This document shows positions 1-8,247 of a stretch of 64,000 bases of DNA, in pieces (position 1 is the stretch's first letter; each line of letters begins with the position of its first letter). Below the pieces are notes generated by a model. The model was not told the DNA's origin, did not search any database, and was given only the letters and a program-made list of their open reading frames with translations. The translations under genes and the position numbers were made by a program. The stretch comes from CBDHFQ01 sp965262565 (GTDB lineage: Bacteria > Bacteroidota > Bacteroidia > J057). The DNA lies in contig CBDHFQ010000024.1 in NCBI GenBank assembly GCA_965262565.1, positions 115,720 through 179,719 of the forward strand, given 5' to 3'.

Positions 1-872
1 GAGTGCTGTCTGCCAAAGATATAAGCAATGCCAGAAAAGGTGCTTTATTTGCAGGCTATTTAAAGCTCCTGCCTGTATTTCTATTCTTTCTACCAGGTGT
101 GATTGCCTACACCTTACTTCAAAAAGGAGAAATTAGTTTTTCCATGACGAATGCGGATCAGGCACTTCCAGCATTAATCACAGAATTCTTACCAAGTGGC
201 TTAAAAGGATTAGCGATTGCCGGTTTATTAGCAGCCCTAATGAGTTCCTTATCCTCTGCTTTCAATTCTAGCTCGACCTTATTGACCATTGATTTCTACC
301 AAAAACTCAAACCTGATGCTACAGAAAAGGATTTGGTGAGATTTGGAAGGATAGCGACTGTTTTATTGGTCATTTTAAGCTTAGGTTGGATTCCTTTTAT
401 GGATGCCCTAATGGGAGGAGGAATTTTTCATTATCTACAAAGTATTCAGGCGTATATTTCCCCTCCTATAGCGGCTGTATTTTTGTTGGGCCTTTTTTAT
501 AAGTGGATCAATGCGCGTGGTGCTATTGTCGCCTTATGGACGGGATTTGGTGTAGGTGTGTTGAGATTAGTCCTGGAATTCATGAATAATAATGGCAACC
601 TGCACTTGAGCAAAGGAAGCTTTCTAGATATATTTTTAGGGATCAATTTTTTACATTTTGCCTTATTTCTGTTTATATTTTCTTCTGCCATATTAATGAT
701 TGTGAGTAAGTTGAGTAAACCTCAAGAAGCAACTACTTTAGAATTAGTTACTTTTCAGAATGGTCGACATAAGGATTCACCGAAAACGAATACTGATATT
801 TGGCTCACTATATTGTTAGTGTTATCTGTCTTGGCCTTATGGGCGCTATTTAGTCCTTTAGGAATTGGGTAA
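1..872 (+). CDS. Sodium:solute symporter (SSS family), C-terminal part
   Basis: This is the C-terminal 290 residues of a sodium/sugar-type cotransporter; the 5' part lies before the window. The open frame runs in from base 1, and the GTG at base 3 is an internal Val codon (family members read QRxLSAK here), not a start. It shows the SSS hallmarks: a segment starting LSAKDISNARKGALFAGYLK, followed by hydrophobic helices and the loop GLLAALMSSLSSAFNSSSTL, which in this family helps line the sodium site. About six membrane helices follow in this part, and the chain ends with a final helix (WLTILLVLSVLALWALFSP). The family imports sugars, inositol or related solutes with Na+. The substrate cannot be told from this fragment. 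The gene converges on the response-regulator gene that starts 66 bp further on. Confidence 0.88.
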   Translation, partial: VLSAKDISNARKGALFAGYLKLLPVFLFFLPGVIAYTLLQKGEISFSMTNADQALPALITEFLPSGLKGLAIAGLLAALMSSLSSAFNSSSTLLTIDFYQKLKPDATEKDLVRFGRIATVLLVILSLGWIPFMDALMGGGIFHYLQSIQAYISPPIAAVFLLGLFYKWINARGAIVALWTGFGVGVLRLVLEFMNNNGNLHLSKGSFLDIFLGINFLHFALFLFIFSSAILMIVSKLSKPQEATTLELVTFQNGRHKDSPKTNTDIWLTILLVLSVLALWALFSPLGIG

Positions 873-938
873 TATATGCGACTTCCCTGTTCTATAAACC
901 AAAGCTCCCATGGACTGAAACAGCCAGCATAAGAAATA

Positions 939-1709
939 CTATGATTGAGTATTACTCAACCATGCTTTAAGTTTTGAAGCATTGGCTTTACTGACAATTA
1001 TTTGTTCCTTTGTTGTTGGCTTTACGTTGAGAATCAATCTGCCGTTGAAGTAACTTTGAAGTGATTTAATTGCTGATCGTTGGACTAAATATTGTCGGTT
1101 TGCTCTAAAAAAGGTGGCAGGATTTAAGGTATTTTCCAAGTCTTCTAATTTATCATTGAAGAAATAAGTTATATTTTCTTTTGTCGTACCTCTTACCACT
1201 CCATTTTGTATGAAAAAGAAAGCAAAGTCCTTAGACGCCACAGGAATGAACGTATCTTCCTTTTGAACGAGAAAAGAACTACGAAATTCCTTAGGTGGAG
1301 TCTGTATCAAATCCATCAACACTTCTATTTGCTGGAAAGAAATTAACGTATCCCTTCGCCTGTTGTTAAATTTTTGAAGAGCATTGTTGAGTTCTTGTTC
1401 TCGGATCGGCTTAAGTAAATAATCAATACTATTTAATTTGAAAGCCTCAATCGCATACTGATCATAAGCCGTGGTAAAAATGATAGGCGCTACAGGTTCC
1501 ACCTCTTTCATAATCTCAAAGGAATTTCCATCCGCTATATGAATATCCATAAAAACCAGATCGTAGTCTTTTCTTTTTTTAAAAAAATTTATGGCATCCG
1601 ATACTGTATCGATTAACTCAATTATCCGAACATCTGAGCCTAGGGACTTCAATAGGTATTCCAAATTTAATACAGCTGATTCCTCATCTTCAATTAAAAC
1701 AGCTTTCAT
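939..1709 (-). CDS. LytTR-family response regulator
   Basis: A 256-residue two-component response regulator. The N-terminal receiver domain (about 1-120) has the acidic pair E7/D8, the phospho-acceptor D55 (VFMDIH), the conserved TT at FTTAYDQYA and the Lys in YLLKPI. The C-terminal half (about 145-250) is a LytTR DNA-binding domain (FFRANRQYLVQRSAIKSLQ). Such regulators pair with LytS-type kinases like the one at 2640-3689. In most Bacteroidota the two genes adjoin, but here about 0.9 kb containing a broken esterase separates them. Pairing is inferred from family and proximity; the target genes are unknown. Confidence 0.93.
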   Translation of the reverse strand: MKAVLIEDEESAVLNLEYLLKSLGSDVRIIELIDTVSDAINFFKKRKDYDLVFMDIHIADGNSFEIMKEVEPVAPIIFTTAYDQYAIEAFKLNSIDYLLKPIREQELNNALQKFNNRRRDTLISFQQIEVLMDLIQTPPKEFRSSFLVQKEDTFIPVASKDFAFFFIQNGVVRGTTKENITYFFNDKLEDLENTLNPATFFRANRQYLVQRSAIKSLQSYFNGRLILNVKPTTKEQIIVSKANASKLKAWLSNTQS

Positions 1710-1739
1710 GTGCCAGTAAATATGAAAATTTTTGCTATG

Positions 1740-1775
1740 AAAAGGATTTGTTCAAATTAGTTGGATAATCCTTTT
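1740..1775. promoter_or_regulatory. Inverted repeat upstream of the response-regulator gene
   Basis: Two perfect 9-bp arms (AAAAGGATT at 1740-1748 and AATCCTTTT at 1767-1775) are separated by 18 bp. The repeat begins 31 bp upstream of the regulator's ATG. LytTR proteins usually bind direct repeats, so this may be an operator for another factor, a hairpin in the leader, or chance in A+T-rich DNA. Confidence 0.25.
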
Positions 1776-2224
1776 ATGAAAAGGTTTAATACCCGCCGAT
1801 AATTTAGTCTTCCTAATTCTAGAGAAATCATCGATCATTCTCTGTGTACGTATATCACCAGTATACCTACGTATGATATCAGACAATTTCAAAAGCTCAA
1901 TATTTTATACGTTTATTCTTATAAAATTTCACAACTGCAGATGGTCATTTCATCGCAGTCAAAGATCAATTAGCTTTAATTCTACCATAGTTTATGATTG
2001 AATACATTACTTTAGCGATCAAATCTTCAACCATTTGTAGCAACTTATTCCCAATTGAGATTGTTTGGTTTCATCTCTCGCCTAGTAGTTTTTGACAATT
2101 TAAATTCGATAAGCTATGTAGCTATTGCAGGTGGAGAAGCTTTGCTCGTTTCAAGATCAAAATGGAAGAATTTAATATATGAGATCTTTAATTAAGTATA
2201 TTTTTTTACCCATAGATTCTTTTT
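1776..2224. other. Intergenic, no gene seen
   Basis: A+T-rich stretch between the response-regulator gene and the esterase remnant. No long open frame, RNA gene or clear repeat was found. It may contain promoters for the flanking genes, but none could be assigned. Confidence 0.5.
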
Positions 2225-2516
2225 ATGAGATTCGTTGATTGTATAATTTTGTTTTCCATTTTATTAATGGGTAGATCATAATCAAAGTTCGAAAGAAGCT
2301 ATGGTAACCCTCATACCCGATACTGACCCTAATGACGGGGCCACAGTAGAACATTTTCTATTTGAAGGAGGAAAAGAGGGAACAGTAGTAGAACACTTTA
2401 AGGTAATAGATGGTGGTCATGATTGGTTTGGTTCCGAAGGAAATATGGATATTAATTCGAGTGAAGAGGCTTGGAAATTCTTCTCAACATATGATATATA
2501 TGGTAGGATGAAGTAA
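2225..2516 (+). pseudogene. Remnant of a secreted LpqC/PHB-depolymerase-like esterase
   Basis: Two pieces of one secreted esterase appear to remain. A peptide of 18 residues resembling a signal peptide starts with the ATG at 2225 (MRFVDCIILFSILLMGRS) and stops at 2281. Immediately after, an open frame reads SSKEAMVTLIPDTDPNDG and continues to 2516. The second piece matches the C-terminal end of poly(3-hydroxybutyrate) depolymerase/feruloyl-esterase-like proteins: LPDTDPNDGxTVEHF, then VEHFKVIDGGHDWFGS with the catalytic-His GGHxW motif, then DINSSEEAWKFF. The nucleophile half of the enzyme, about 200 residues, is missing, so this is an internal deletion derivative and not an enzyme. Assignment of the C-terminal part is firm; joining the signal peptide to it is inference. 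Confidence 0.6.
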
Positions 2517-2639
2517 GATTAAATTCCATGATTCAGGCTTGACAGATTATCGATAATGATGAGTTGATATACACATCGAATAAACCTATAAGTCTTGATA
2601 CTTAATCCCAGGGTTGAAAGTTGACTTCATAAATACTCA

Positions 2640-3689
2640 TTATCCATTTTCATAAGGTTGGGGTTCCTGTTCCGTGATAGGGAGTTTCACGATAAAATAA
2701 TGTTCATCTTGAAATATTTGAATATCCCTTTTTTTTAACAGTTTAAACCTGGCCGATAAATTTATTAATCCCGTTCCTGTATGTTGAAATGCTTCTCTTC
2801 TTTTCTGAATCTGATTCCGAATAATCAGATGTTCACGTTCAGGAAGTATTTCGATTAATAGCGATTGTTTTTTAGAAATCACATTATGCTTAATCGCATT
2901 TTCAACTAATAATTGTAATGAAAAAGAAGGAATCAATTTCTTTTTCCATATTTCCGGTATACCTATTTCGATCTCTAACTTTTCACCAAATCGCTCTTTC
3001 TGTAAAAAAAAGTAGCTTTCTAAATATTCCAATTCCTGTTGGATGGTAATGAGATCTTCTTCACTACGTTGTAGCGTAGAACGGAGTAGCCAGGACAATT
3101 GATCGACAAAAGGCAAGGCACGATCTGATTTCTGACGAATCAACGCTGTTAAGGAATTTAAGGCATTAAATAAAAAATGGGGATTAATTTGTGTCCGTAA
3201 AGCTTCTAACTGATGCTGAAGGGCTTTTTGTTTAGCTTGTTCTTTTTCTAATAGATTTTGCTGCTGCTGGAAGTAAAGATTGATGAAGCGAGCAAGTAAC
3301 AGTAACACAGGATGTATGATCAAGTAGTTTATTAATGTCGACCCGAACAAGTATCTAGCCTCTAGTAGGGTATTTGTTACCATATTTAGCTTCAATATGG
3401 TAGAAGCAATCACGCCTGATACAAAAATCCCCCAATTGATTACAATATTGAACAACTTCTTTTTACCAGAGGAGTAAGAAAACCCTTTATCTTTCCATAA
3501 TAAATTAAAACTTAATAATAGACATGCATAACAGAACATGATAATCATCCTTAAGATGAGTATCCTCATCGTCAACCCAAATGAAGCAGCTAAACTATTA
3601 TCTGCCAGAGCTATCACCAGACGCTGAAAATTCATGAGAATGGTGACCGAGAAGGCACCCAGAAAGATAATATAAGATTTATATTTCAA
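2640..3689 (-). CDS. LytS-type sensor histidine kinase (His_kinase family)
   Basis: A 349-residue membrane histidine kinase. Residues 1-140 contain about four hydrophobic helices. A short coiled linker (QQQQNLLEKEQAKQKALQHQ) leads into the HisKA_7TM-type kinase core. The phospho-acceptor is H171 in NPHFLFNALNSL, and the ATPase N-box is LVENAIKHNV with N264, followed by the glycine-containing TGTGLINLSARFKLL. It should phosphorylate a LytTR regulator; the nearest candidate is the gene at 939-1709, on the same strand downstream. No separate extracellular sensor domain is visible, so the signal is probably sensed within the membrane. Confidence 0.92.
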   Translation of the reverse strand: MKYKSYIIFLGAFSVTILMNFQRLVIALADNSLAASFGLTMRILILRMIIMFCYACLLLSFNLLWKDKGFSYSSGKKKLFNIVINWGIFVSGVIASTILKLNMVTNTLLEARYLFGSTLINYLIIHPVLLLLARFINLYFQQQQNLLEKEQAKQKALQHQLEALRTQINPHFLFNALNSLTALIRQKSDRALPFVDQLSWLLRSTLQRSEEDLITIQQELEYLESYFFLQKERFGEKLEIEIGIPEIWKKKLIPSFSLQLLVENAIKHNVISKKQSLLIEILPEREHLIIRNQIQKRREAFQHTGTGLINLSARFKLLKKRDIQIFQDEHYFIVKLPITEQEPQPYENG

Positions 3690-3873
3690 CGCCTATCATT
3701 GATACATTTATATTAATAATTGAGCCGTTCCCAAAGTGATAAAGTAATCGAATTTCTGCATCAACTCAGGAGCATCATTTTCTCAAGCTAAACTATACAT
3801 AATTACATGCTATTCACTTTCTAAATCTTCTACAACTCAATGAATCAATTTATAGTCAAATCATCACTTAGGA

Positions 3874-4599
3874 CTAATTGCGAATGCGTTCTCTCCTTTC
3901 CCGTTTGTCTTCTCGACGTTCGCTACGATCTTCTTTTTGTTCTACTTTATCTTCAGCCAGTTCTGCCTTAGTAGCCGCAATGTCTGCTTCCATGGTTTGA
4001 ATAAATTCATTCATCAATTTAATGTTGGCTAAAGCTTTTTCCTTCGCAGACGGTTCAAAAGAAAAAGTAAATACTTTTAATGTATTCAAAATTTGTCTTT
4101 GGCGTTCTGTACGAGCAATTTGATTTTGTAAATCTGTCTGGTCATCCTTTGCATCTCTTGTATCGTCTCGTTTATCTCTTTTGTCGTCTCTCAAATCTCT
4201 TCCATCACCTACATCTCCATCCCTGGTAGCCCTATCTATTCGTGAACGGCGAACTTCTCTGTTTGAAGAATTTTTCTCATTAATACTTTGAGATAATTCT
4301 TGTTTATCTTGTGCAATTTTTCGCTCACTCTGTTCAACTTCTCGCTGCATATCTGTAACGATATCTCCTTTTAATGAAATCACCTTTTCAGAGACTTTGT
4401 TATTATAAGCACCTGTAAATGCTTCTACTTTTGTTTTGAAAGCAGCGAGTTGAGCTATGTCTTTTTCCAGTTGCTCCTGACCCACTTCAATGGCTTTTTG
4501 ATTAGTTGCCGCCTCTTTAGAGTTTTGGATAACCTGAGTATGGCCAATATTTGTAAGTATGACTGCAAAAAGGGTAAGCATCATCATTAAGTTCTTCAT
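3874..4599 (-). CDS. Secreted, highly charged coiled-coil protein of unknown function
   Basis: 241 residues with a clear signal peptide (MKNLMMMLTLFAVILTNIGHTQ). The rest is predicted helical and strongly charged. Residues about 125-165 are a low-complexity Arg/Asp-rich stretch (RDLRDDKRDKRDDTRDAKDD), and the C-terminus is a second such stretch (EDRSERREDKRERRERIRN). I do not recognise a named family. The pattern suggests an exported elongated or disordered helical protein. Flanking intergenic regions on both sides suggest it is monocistronic. Confidence 0.72.
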   Translation of the reverse strand: MKNLMMMLTLFAVILTNIGHTQVIQNSKEAATNQKAIEVGQEQLEKDIAQLAAFKTKVEAFTGAYNNKVSEKVISLKGDIVTDMQREVEQSERKIAQDKQELSQSINEKNSSNREVRRSRIDRATRDGDVGDGRDLRDDKRDKRDDTRDAKDDQTDLQNQIARTERQRQILNTLKVFTFSFEPSAKEKALANIKLMNEFIQTMEADIAATKAELAEDKVEQKEDRSERREDKRERRERIRN

Positions 4600-4959
4600 T
4601 TGTTTTGATGGTTGGATTAATGATTAATTATTTTAACAAATTTTTTATTCAATTTAACCAGGAGTTGTGTTCCTCTCATGGGCTTTATTATAACCAATAT
4701 AATACATTCTAATTATCAACTCCATTGTATTTTTAAAGTAGAGAATTTGTGAATGCATTACAGGAACAATCAACGTAAAGTACCCTCATTTTAACACACC
4801 AGTGCCACCTCCTGCATAAGATAAACGCATGTCATTTTTAGCTTCAGTAATATCCATAAGCTCAATTAATTTTCAAATCTACATTTTTTGAAAAAGGCAA
4901 AGTGAATAATAATGGATATATCCAATTACATAAGCTAAATCACAAAGCTCTCCAGAAAA
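4600..4959. other. Intergenic, no gene seen
   Basis: A+T-rich gap of 360 bp between two leftward genes. No coding frame or RNA was recognised. It presumably holds the promoter of the secreted coiled-coil gene. Confidence 0.5.
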
Positions 4960-5778
4960 CTAATCATACAATGTACTCATCCAAATCGTTAAGTTCCTCT
5001 CTGGATAATTCAATATAGTAATTAAATCATCTGCCGCAATCCCTGCAGGATTCATTATAGTGCCAGGAACTCCCTTAAACGATACAAGCTCTAACATGAT
5101 GTCCTCACCTGATGGTATATCTTGAAAGGAATAATTTCTCTGATAGTATTCAATATAAGCAGTTGTTTGTTCCAGCATGCTATCGAAACTAAACCAATTT
5201 CCGGGATCGAGGCGGTAAAACCAGATGTCGAAAGTAACAGCTGAAAGCGTAGTATCTTGGAATCGTTCAAGGTGAGCTTCTTTTACACCAGTAATAGCTG
5301 ATTCCGCAAGGCTTTCCACTACTTCCTCCTCCTGGGCAATTTCCGCAAGCTTTTCTGACACGAGCGTCCGATAAGCAGTATCATTGAACGATAATTCTTC
5401 AAATAGTTCTTTATCTTCGATAGGGAATTCGAAAAACCAGACAGGCCAATTTTCTGGATAAATGATATTGTTTGCGTATAGGTTATTACGGAATGCCTCA
5501 GCGGCCGTTCTACCGAAAGTGTAAGTCAAATCCTTCCAGGTACCCTGACCAAATCCAGAGATTGCATCCAATTGATCCAAATTATCAAATCGATTGAATT
5601 CTTGCTCGGAGCGGGTTTTTAGGATACGCGATGCAAGGGTAGGACCAATCGTACCTCCCGGTCCATCGGAAGGGTCATCTTGAATGACCGAATTAGTGAT
5701 ATCACTGACTTGCTGTACATTATTGAAAAAGTTGAGGATCCGCGCCGCCACGCTACTAGGAATATCTTGAGGGTTCAT
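4960..5778 (-). CDS. Hypothetical protein with a possible helix-hairpin-helix segment
   Basis: 272 residues, no signal peptide, rich in acidic and aromatic residues. The N-terminal third (about 1-95) contains ARILNFFNN and later FDNLDQLDAISGFGQGTWKD; the ISGFGxGTW turn resembles a helix-hairpin-helix hinge. The rest alternates helical and aromatic stretches (WPVWFFEFPIEDKELF, FDIWFYRLDPGNWFSF). I do not recognise the family. It stands alone between intergenic regions on the minus strand. It could be a component of a contractile or toxin-delivery locus, but nothing nearby supports that. Confidence 0.6.
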   Translation of the reverse strand: MNPQDIPSSVAARILNFFNNVQQVSDITNSVIQDDPSDGPGGTIGPTLASRILKTRSEQEFNRFDNLDQLDAISGFGQGTWKDLTYTFGRTAAEAFRNNLYANNIIYPENWPVWFFEFPIEDKELFEELSFNDTAYRTLVSEKLAEIAQEEEVVESLAESAITGVKEAHLERFQDTTLSAVTFDIWFYRLDPGNWFSFDSMLEQTTAYIEYYQRNYSFQDIPSGEDIMLELVSFKGVPGTIMNPAGIAADDLITILNYPERNLTIWMSTLYD

Positions 5779-5896
5779 GTTTGTTAGTTGTTGTGGTAAT
5801 TATTGGCAGATAAGTTATAATATTTTTTCTGTAAAGGTGACGCGCTCATGCATTTTTAAAAGTCCTTTGTAAAATTATATCGGTAAAAAATGCGCC

Positions 5897-6277
5897 TTAA
5901 AATTTACTGCTGTCAAATTGGCCAGGATAATAATCCATACTTTTTCTGATAACCTCTGTGTTTTCCTTCCCTATGAGTTTTTCACAAACATATAATCCCA
6001 CATCTAAGGATGAGGCAACAGCTCCACCTGTAATAACATTATTGTCTTCTACGATTCTATCCTTAGACACCACTTTACAGTACTTATTTAGCGTTTCATA
6101 TTCATTATAATTCGTAGTAGCAATTTTTCCCTCCAAAAATCCGGCTGAACCAAGTAACAAACTGCCCGTGCAGACGGATACCTTATATTCTGTATCCTGG
6201 GCAGTTTTCAACCATTGTGTAAATTCTTTATCGAATTGTAGCGGTCTTGTTCCATATCCTCCGGGGATTATGATCAT
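5897..6277 (-). pseudogene. DJ-1/PfpI family protein lacking its N-terminus
   Basis: 126 residues matching the C-terminal two thirds of DJ-1/PfpI proteins: IIIPGGYGTRPL, the nucleophile elbow VSVCTGSLLLGSAGFL with the catalytic Cys, then ATTNYNEYETL and the ITGGAVASSLDVGL helix. Full-length relatives are about 190 residues; the first strand and the conserved N-terminal Glu are absent. The frame stays open upstream through codons reading IRSIDKITPDLSPYD and into the 3' end of the HxlR gene. That suggests a deletion fused the remaining part to the neighbour's end. It may be an expressed truncated protein starting at the ATG used here, but more likely it is a remnant. Confidence 0.65.
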
Positions 6278-6318
6278 ATCATAAGGAGATAAATCCGGTG
6301 TAATTTTATCAATGCTTC

Positions 6319-6723
6319 TTATTGATCCATTATTCCTTTGATAAATCCTTCTTTGTTAGCTTTCATAAAATCAAGTTGTTCATTAGATGCCAATTCTGTA
6401 TTAAATTCCCTAACATGAGCATCACTCCATAAAGCTAATTCTACAAGGATTGGAGTTAATGCCATCCCTTTTGAGGTCAAACGATAAATGTTACTCTTCT
6501 TATTATCGGGCAATTTTTCTTTGGTAATGATCTTAAATTCTTCAAGCATCTTCAAGCGAGATGATAGGATGTTAGTCGCAATGGCTTCATCACTTTCAGT
6601 AAAGTCCTTAAACGTCTTCTTTCCTTCCAACAATATCTGCTTCACTATAACCAATGTCCACTTGTCACCCAAGATATCTAAGGCGGAAGTAATGGGGCAA
6701 TCACATCTAAATTTATCATTCAT
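6319..6723 (-). CDS. HxlR-family transcriptional regulator
   Basis: 134 residues with the full HxlR/MarR-like winged-helix: CPITSALDILGDKWTLVIVK with the redox-type Cys pair (CDCP) at the N-terminus, then FTESDEAIATNILSSRLKML (recognition helix) and the wing around SNIYRLTSKGMAL. HxlR proteins usually respond to reactive electrophiles or oxidants and control a neighbouring gene. The DJ-1/PfpI remnant directly downstream (and probably once cotranscribed) would fit such a target. Confidence 0.92.
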   Translation of the reverse strand: MNDKFRCDCPITSALDILGDKWTLVIVKQILLEGKKTFKDFTESDEAIATNILSSRLKMLEEFKIITKEKLPDNKKSNIYRLTSKGMALTPILVELALWSDAHVREFNTELASNEQLDFMKANKEGFIKGIMDQ

Positions 6724-6964
6724 GTTCGTTCTCTACTAACACTACTGAAAAAAGTTAACAAAAATAACTTAACATAACCTATTACATAAATTTGCTTTCA
6801 AATCAAAAGTAATAATTTTTATTCAATGAATTAAAAGAGTAAACAAAAAGTTTATTAACACCATGAATACATAGCATATTCGCATATTCATTTTTCGGCG
6901 ATCTATGATGTTCGCCCATACCTTGAAAGACAAAATTGAAAGATGAAGGTCTGAAAATAAATAG
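6724..6964. other. Intergenic upstream of the HxlR gene
   Basis: Part of a 343-bp gap between the HxlR gene and the VOC gene (6724-7066). It presumably contains the promoter and operator of the HxlR gene. No coding frame was recognised. Confidence 0.45.
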
Positions 6965-7014
6965 AGCACGGATACATATTATTTATAGTTGGAAAATAAT
7001 ATGTATCACGTGCT
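6965..7014. repeat. Long hairpin, possible terminator
   Basis: Near-perfect inverted repeat. The left arm AGCACG+GATACATATTATTT (6965-6984) pairs with the right arm AAATAATATGTATC+A+CGTGCT (ending 7014), with a one-base bulge and an 8-base loop. It lies about 50 bp beyond the stop of the leftward VOC gene, and a short T-run follows on the plus strand. It could act as a transcription terminator or be a small palindromic repeat element. Only one copy was seen in the window. Confidence 0.5.
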
Positions 7015-7066
7015 ACCTCTTTTTATAGAAACTGTGAAAGACTTATAAACAATGGAAAATGTTCAT

Positions 7067-7456
7067 TTACCCCTTGTATCCATGAAATTCAGTAATGGTT
7101 AAAAAGTACCCATCAGGATCTCTGAGGGAAAACTCTTTTTTCGTCGAGTTTGGGTTTAAGTGGACCTCTTCTTCAACAGAATAACCTAAATTTCGCACAT
7201 TTTGTCTTATTTCTCCCAGGTGTTCTGTCCTAAGGTAAAGGATAAGGCCATTTCCAGGAGTTATACGTTGATCTATCATAGTAGGATGTTCGTGTTCTCC
7301 CCATGTGTGTAGACATATTAATACTTCATCATGTTCATCAACGAGAATGTCAAACGCTTTACCTCCATGCATACTTCTGCAATTCAATACAGATTGGTAC
7401 CATTTAGAACTGGCCTCAACATCCTTTACAGCGATGATTGGATCTATTTTCGCCAT
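7067..7456 (-). CDS. VOC-superfamily (glyoxalase/bleomycin-resistance-like) protein
   Basis: 129 residues with the typical beta-alpha-beta-beta-beta layout: IDPIIAVKDVEASSKWYQSVL at the start, a central LICLHTWGEHEHP with candidate metal ligands, and the C-terminal FSLRDPDGYFLTITEF signature. Members of the superfamily include lyases, dioxygenases and antibiotic-binding proteins; the substrate cannot be assigned. It is the last gene before the long hairpin. Confidence 0.88.
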   Translation of the reverse strand: MAKIDPIIAVKDVEASSKWYQSVLNCRSMHGGKAFDILVDEHDEVLICLHTWGEHEHPTMIDQRITPGNGLILYLRTEHLGEIRQNVRNLGYSVEEEVHLNPNSTKKEFSLRDPDGYFLTITEFHGYKG

Positions 7457-7632
7457 ATTAATAGCTTGTCTCCTTTACTAGCTTTTCTTCCAATAAATTG
7501 CGATTATATAAATCGATTTTATTTTTGAAATTAATGTTAATTTAGAAAAACTTATTTCAATTATAAATTGCTGTTGGCTAAAAAGAATTCCTTGGGTTTT
7601 CGAAACACCTTCGCTTTCGACATGTTATCTTA

Positions 7633-8106
7633 TCAAGATTCATAGACATCGAACTCCTCTGATAAAGATGTCATTAGACTTTCGTTGGCAAAATCTTCAT
7701 CTGTAAGTTTCGATAGTCTTTCAAGATATTGATCGAACTGACCATTTTTAAAAATGGTTAGCATTTTCCCGCCTTTTTCACATCTTGCCTCATGCCAAAC
7801 ATTAGGTGGGACAGTAATGGTATCCCCAGGTTTAGCTATAATCGACTCATCATCGAATATTAATTTGACTTCTCCTTCAAGAATGTAAAAAACCTCTGTC
7901 ATTATTTTGTGGTGGTGTCTTCCCAGATGAAAACCTGGTTTTAAGGTATCCTCAACAAAACACAATTCACCATTCGTATTTCTGGAAGAAAGTTTAATAA
8001 AACAGTGATCTTGGGAGTAGTTATAATTTTCGCCTTCTCCACTTCGGATAATTTCTTTCTTTTTCATTTCAATTTCTTTATTCTTATTCGATGCTATATT
8101 GAACAA
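7633..8106 (-). CDS. Cupin-domain protein
   Basis: A small single-domain cupin. The first motif is GFHLGRHHHKIMTEVFYILEG (H-x-H-x4-E type metal ligands); the second is PGDTITVPPNVWHEARC with the third His. The most likely start is the Met at 8067 (MKKKEIIRSGEGE), which leaves 144 residues; the longer frame adds a weak N-terminus (MFNIASNKNKEIE). Such proteins bind a metal and may be dioxygenases, epimerases or sensors. The C-terminal tail (about 40 residues, acidic) is not part of the barrel. Confidence 0.85.
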   Translation of the reverse strand: MFNIASNKNKEIEMKKKEIIRSGEGENYNYSQDHCFIKLSSRNTNGELCFVEDTLKPGFHLGRHHHKIMTEVFYILEGEVKLIFDDESIIAKPGDTITVPPNVWHEARCEKGGKMLTIFKNGQFDQYLERLSKLTDEDFANESLMTSLSEEFDVYES

Positions 8107-8247
8107 ATAGGGCCAGATTACTTAAAAATCGTCTTATTCGAGGAGCTGAAAGATCCATTTTAAACGTAACACCTGAGTGAAATAACCAGTAAAAAGCTTT
8201 AAATGATTATACTGGAGGATCTTCAAAACTGAAGTAAAAATGGCTGA

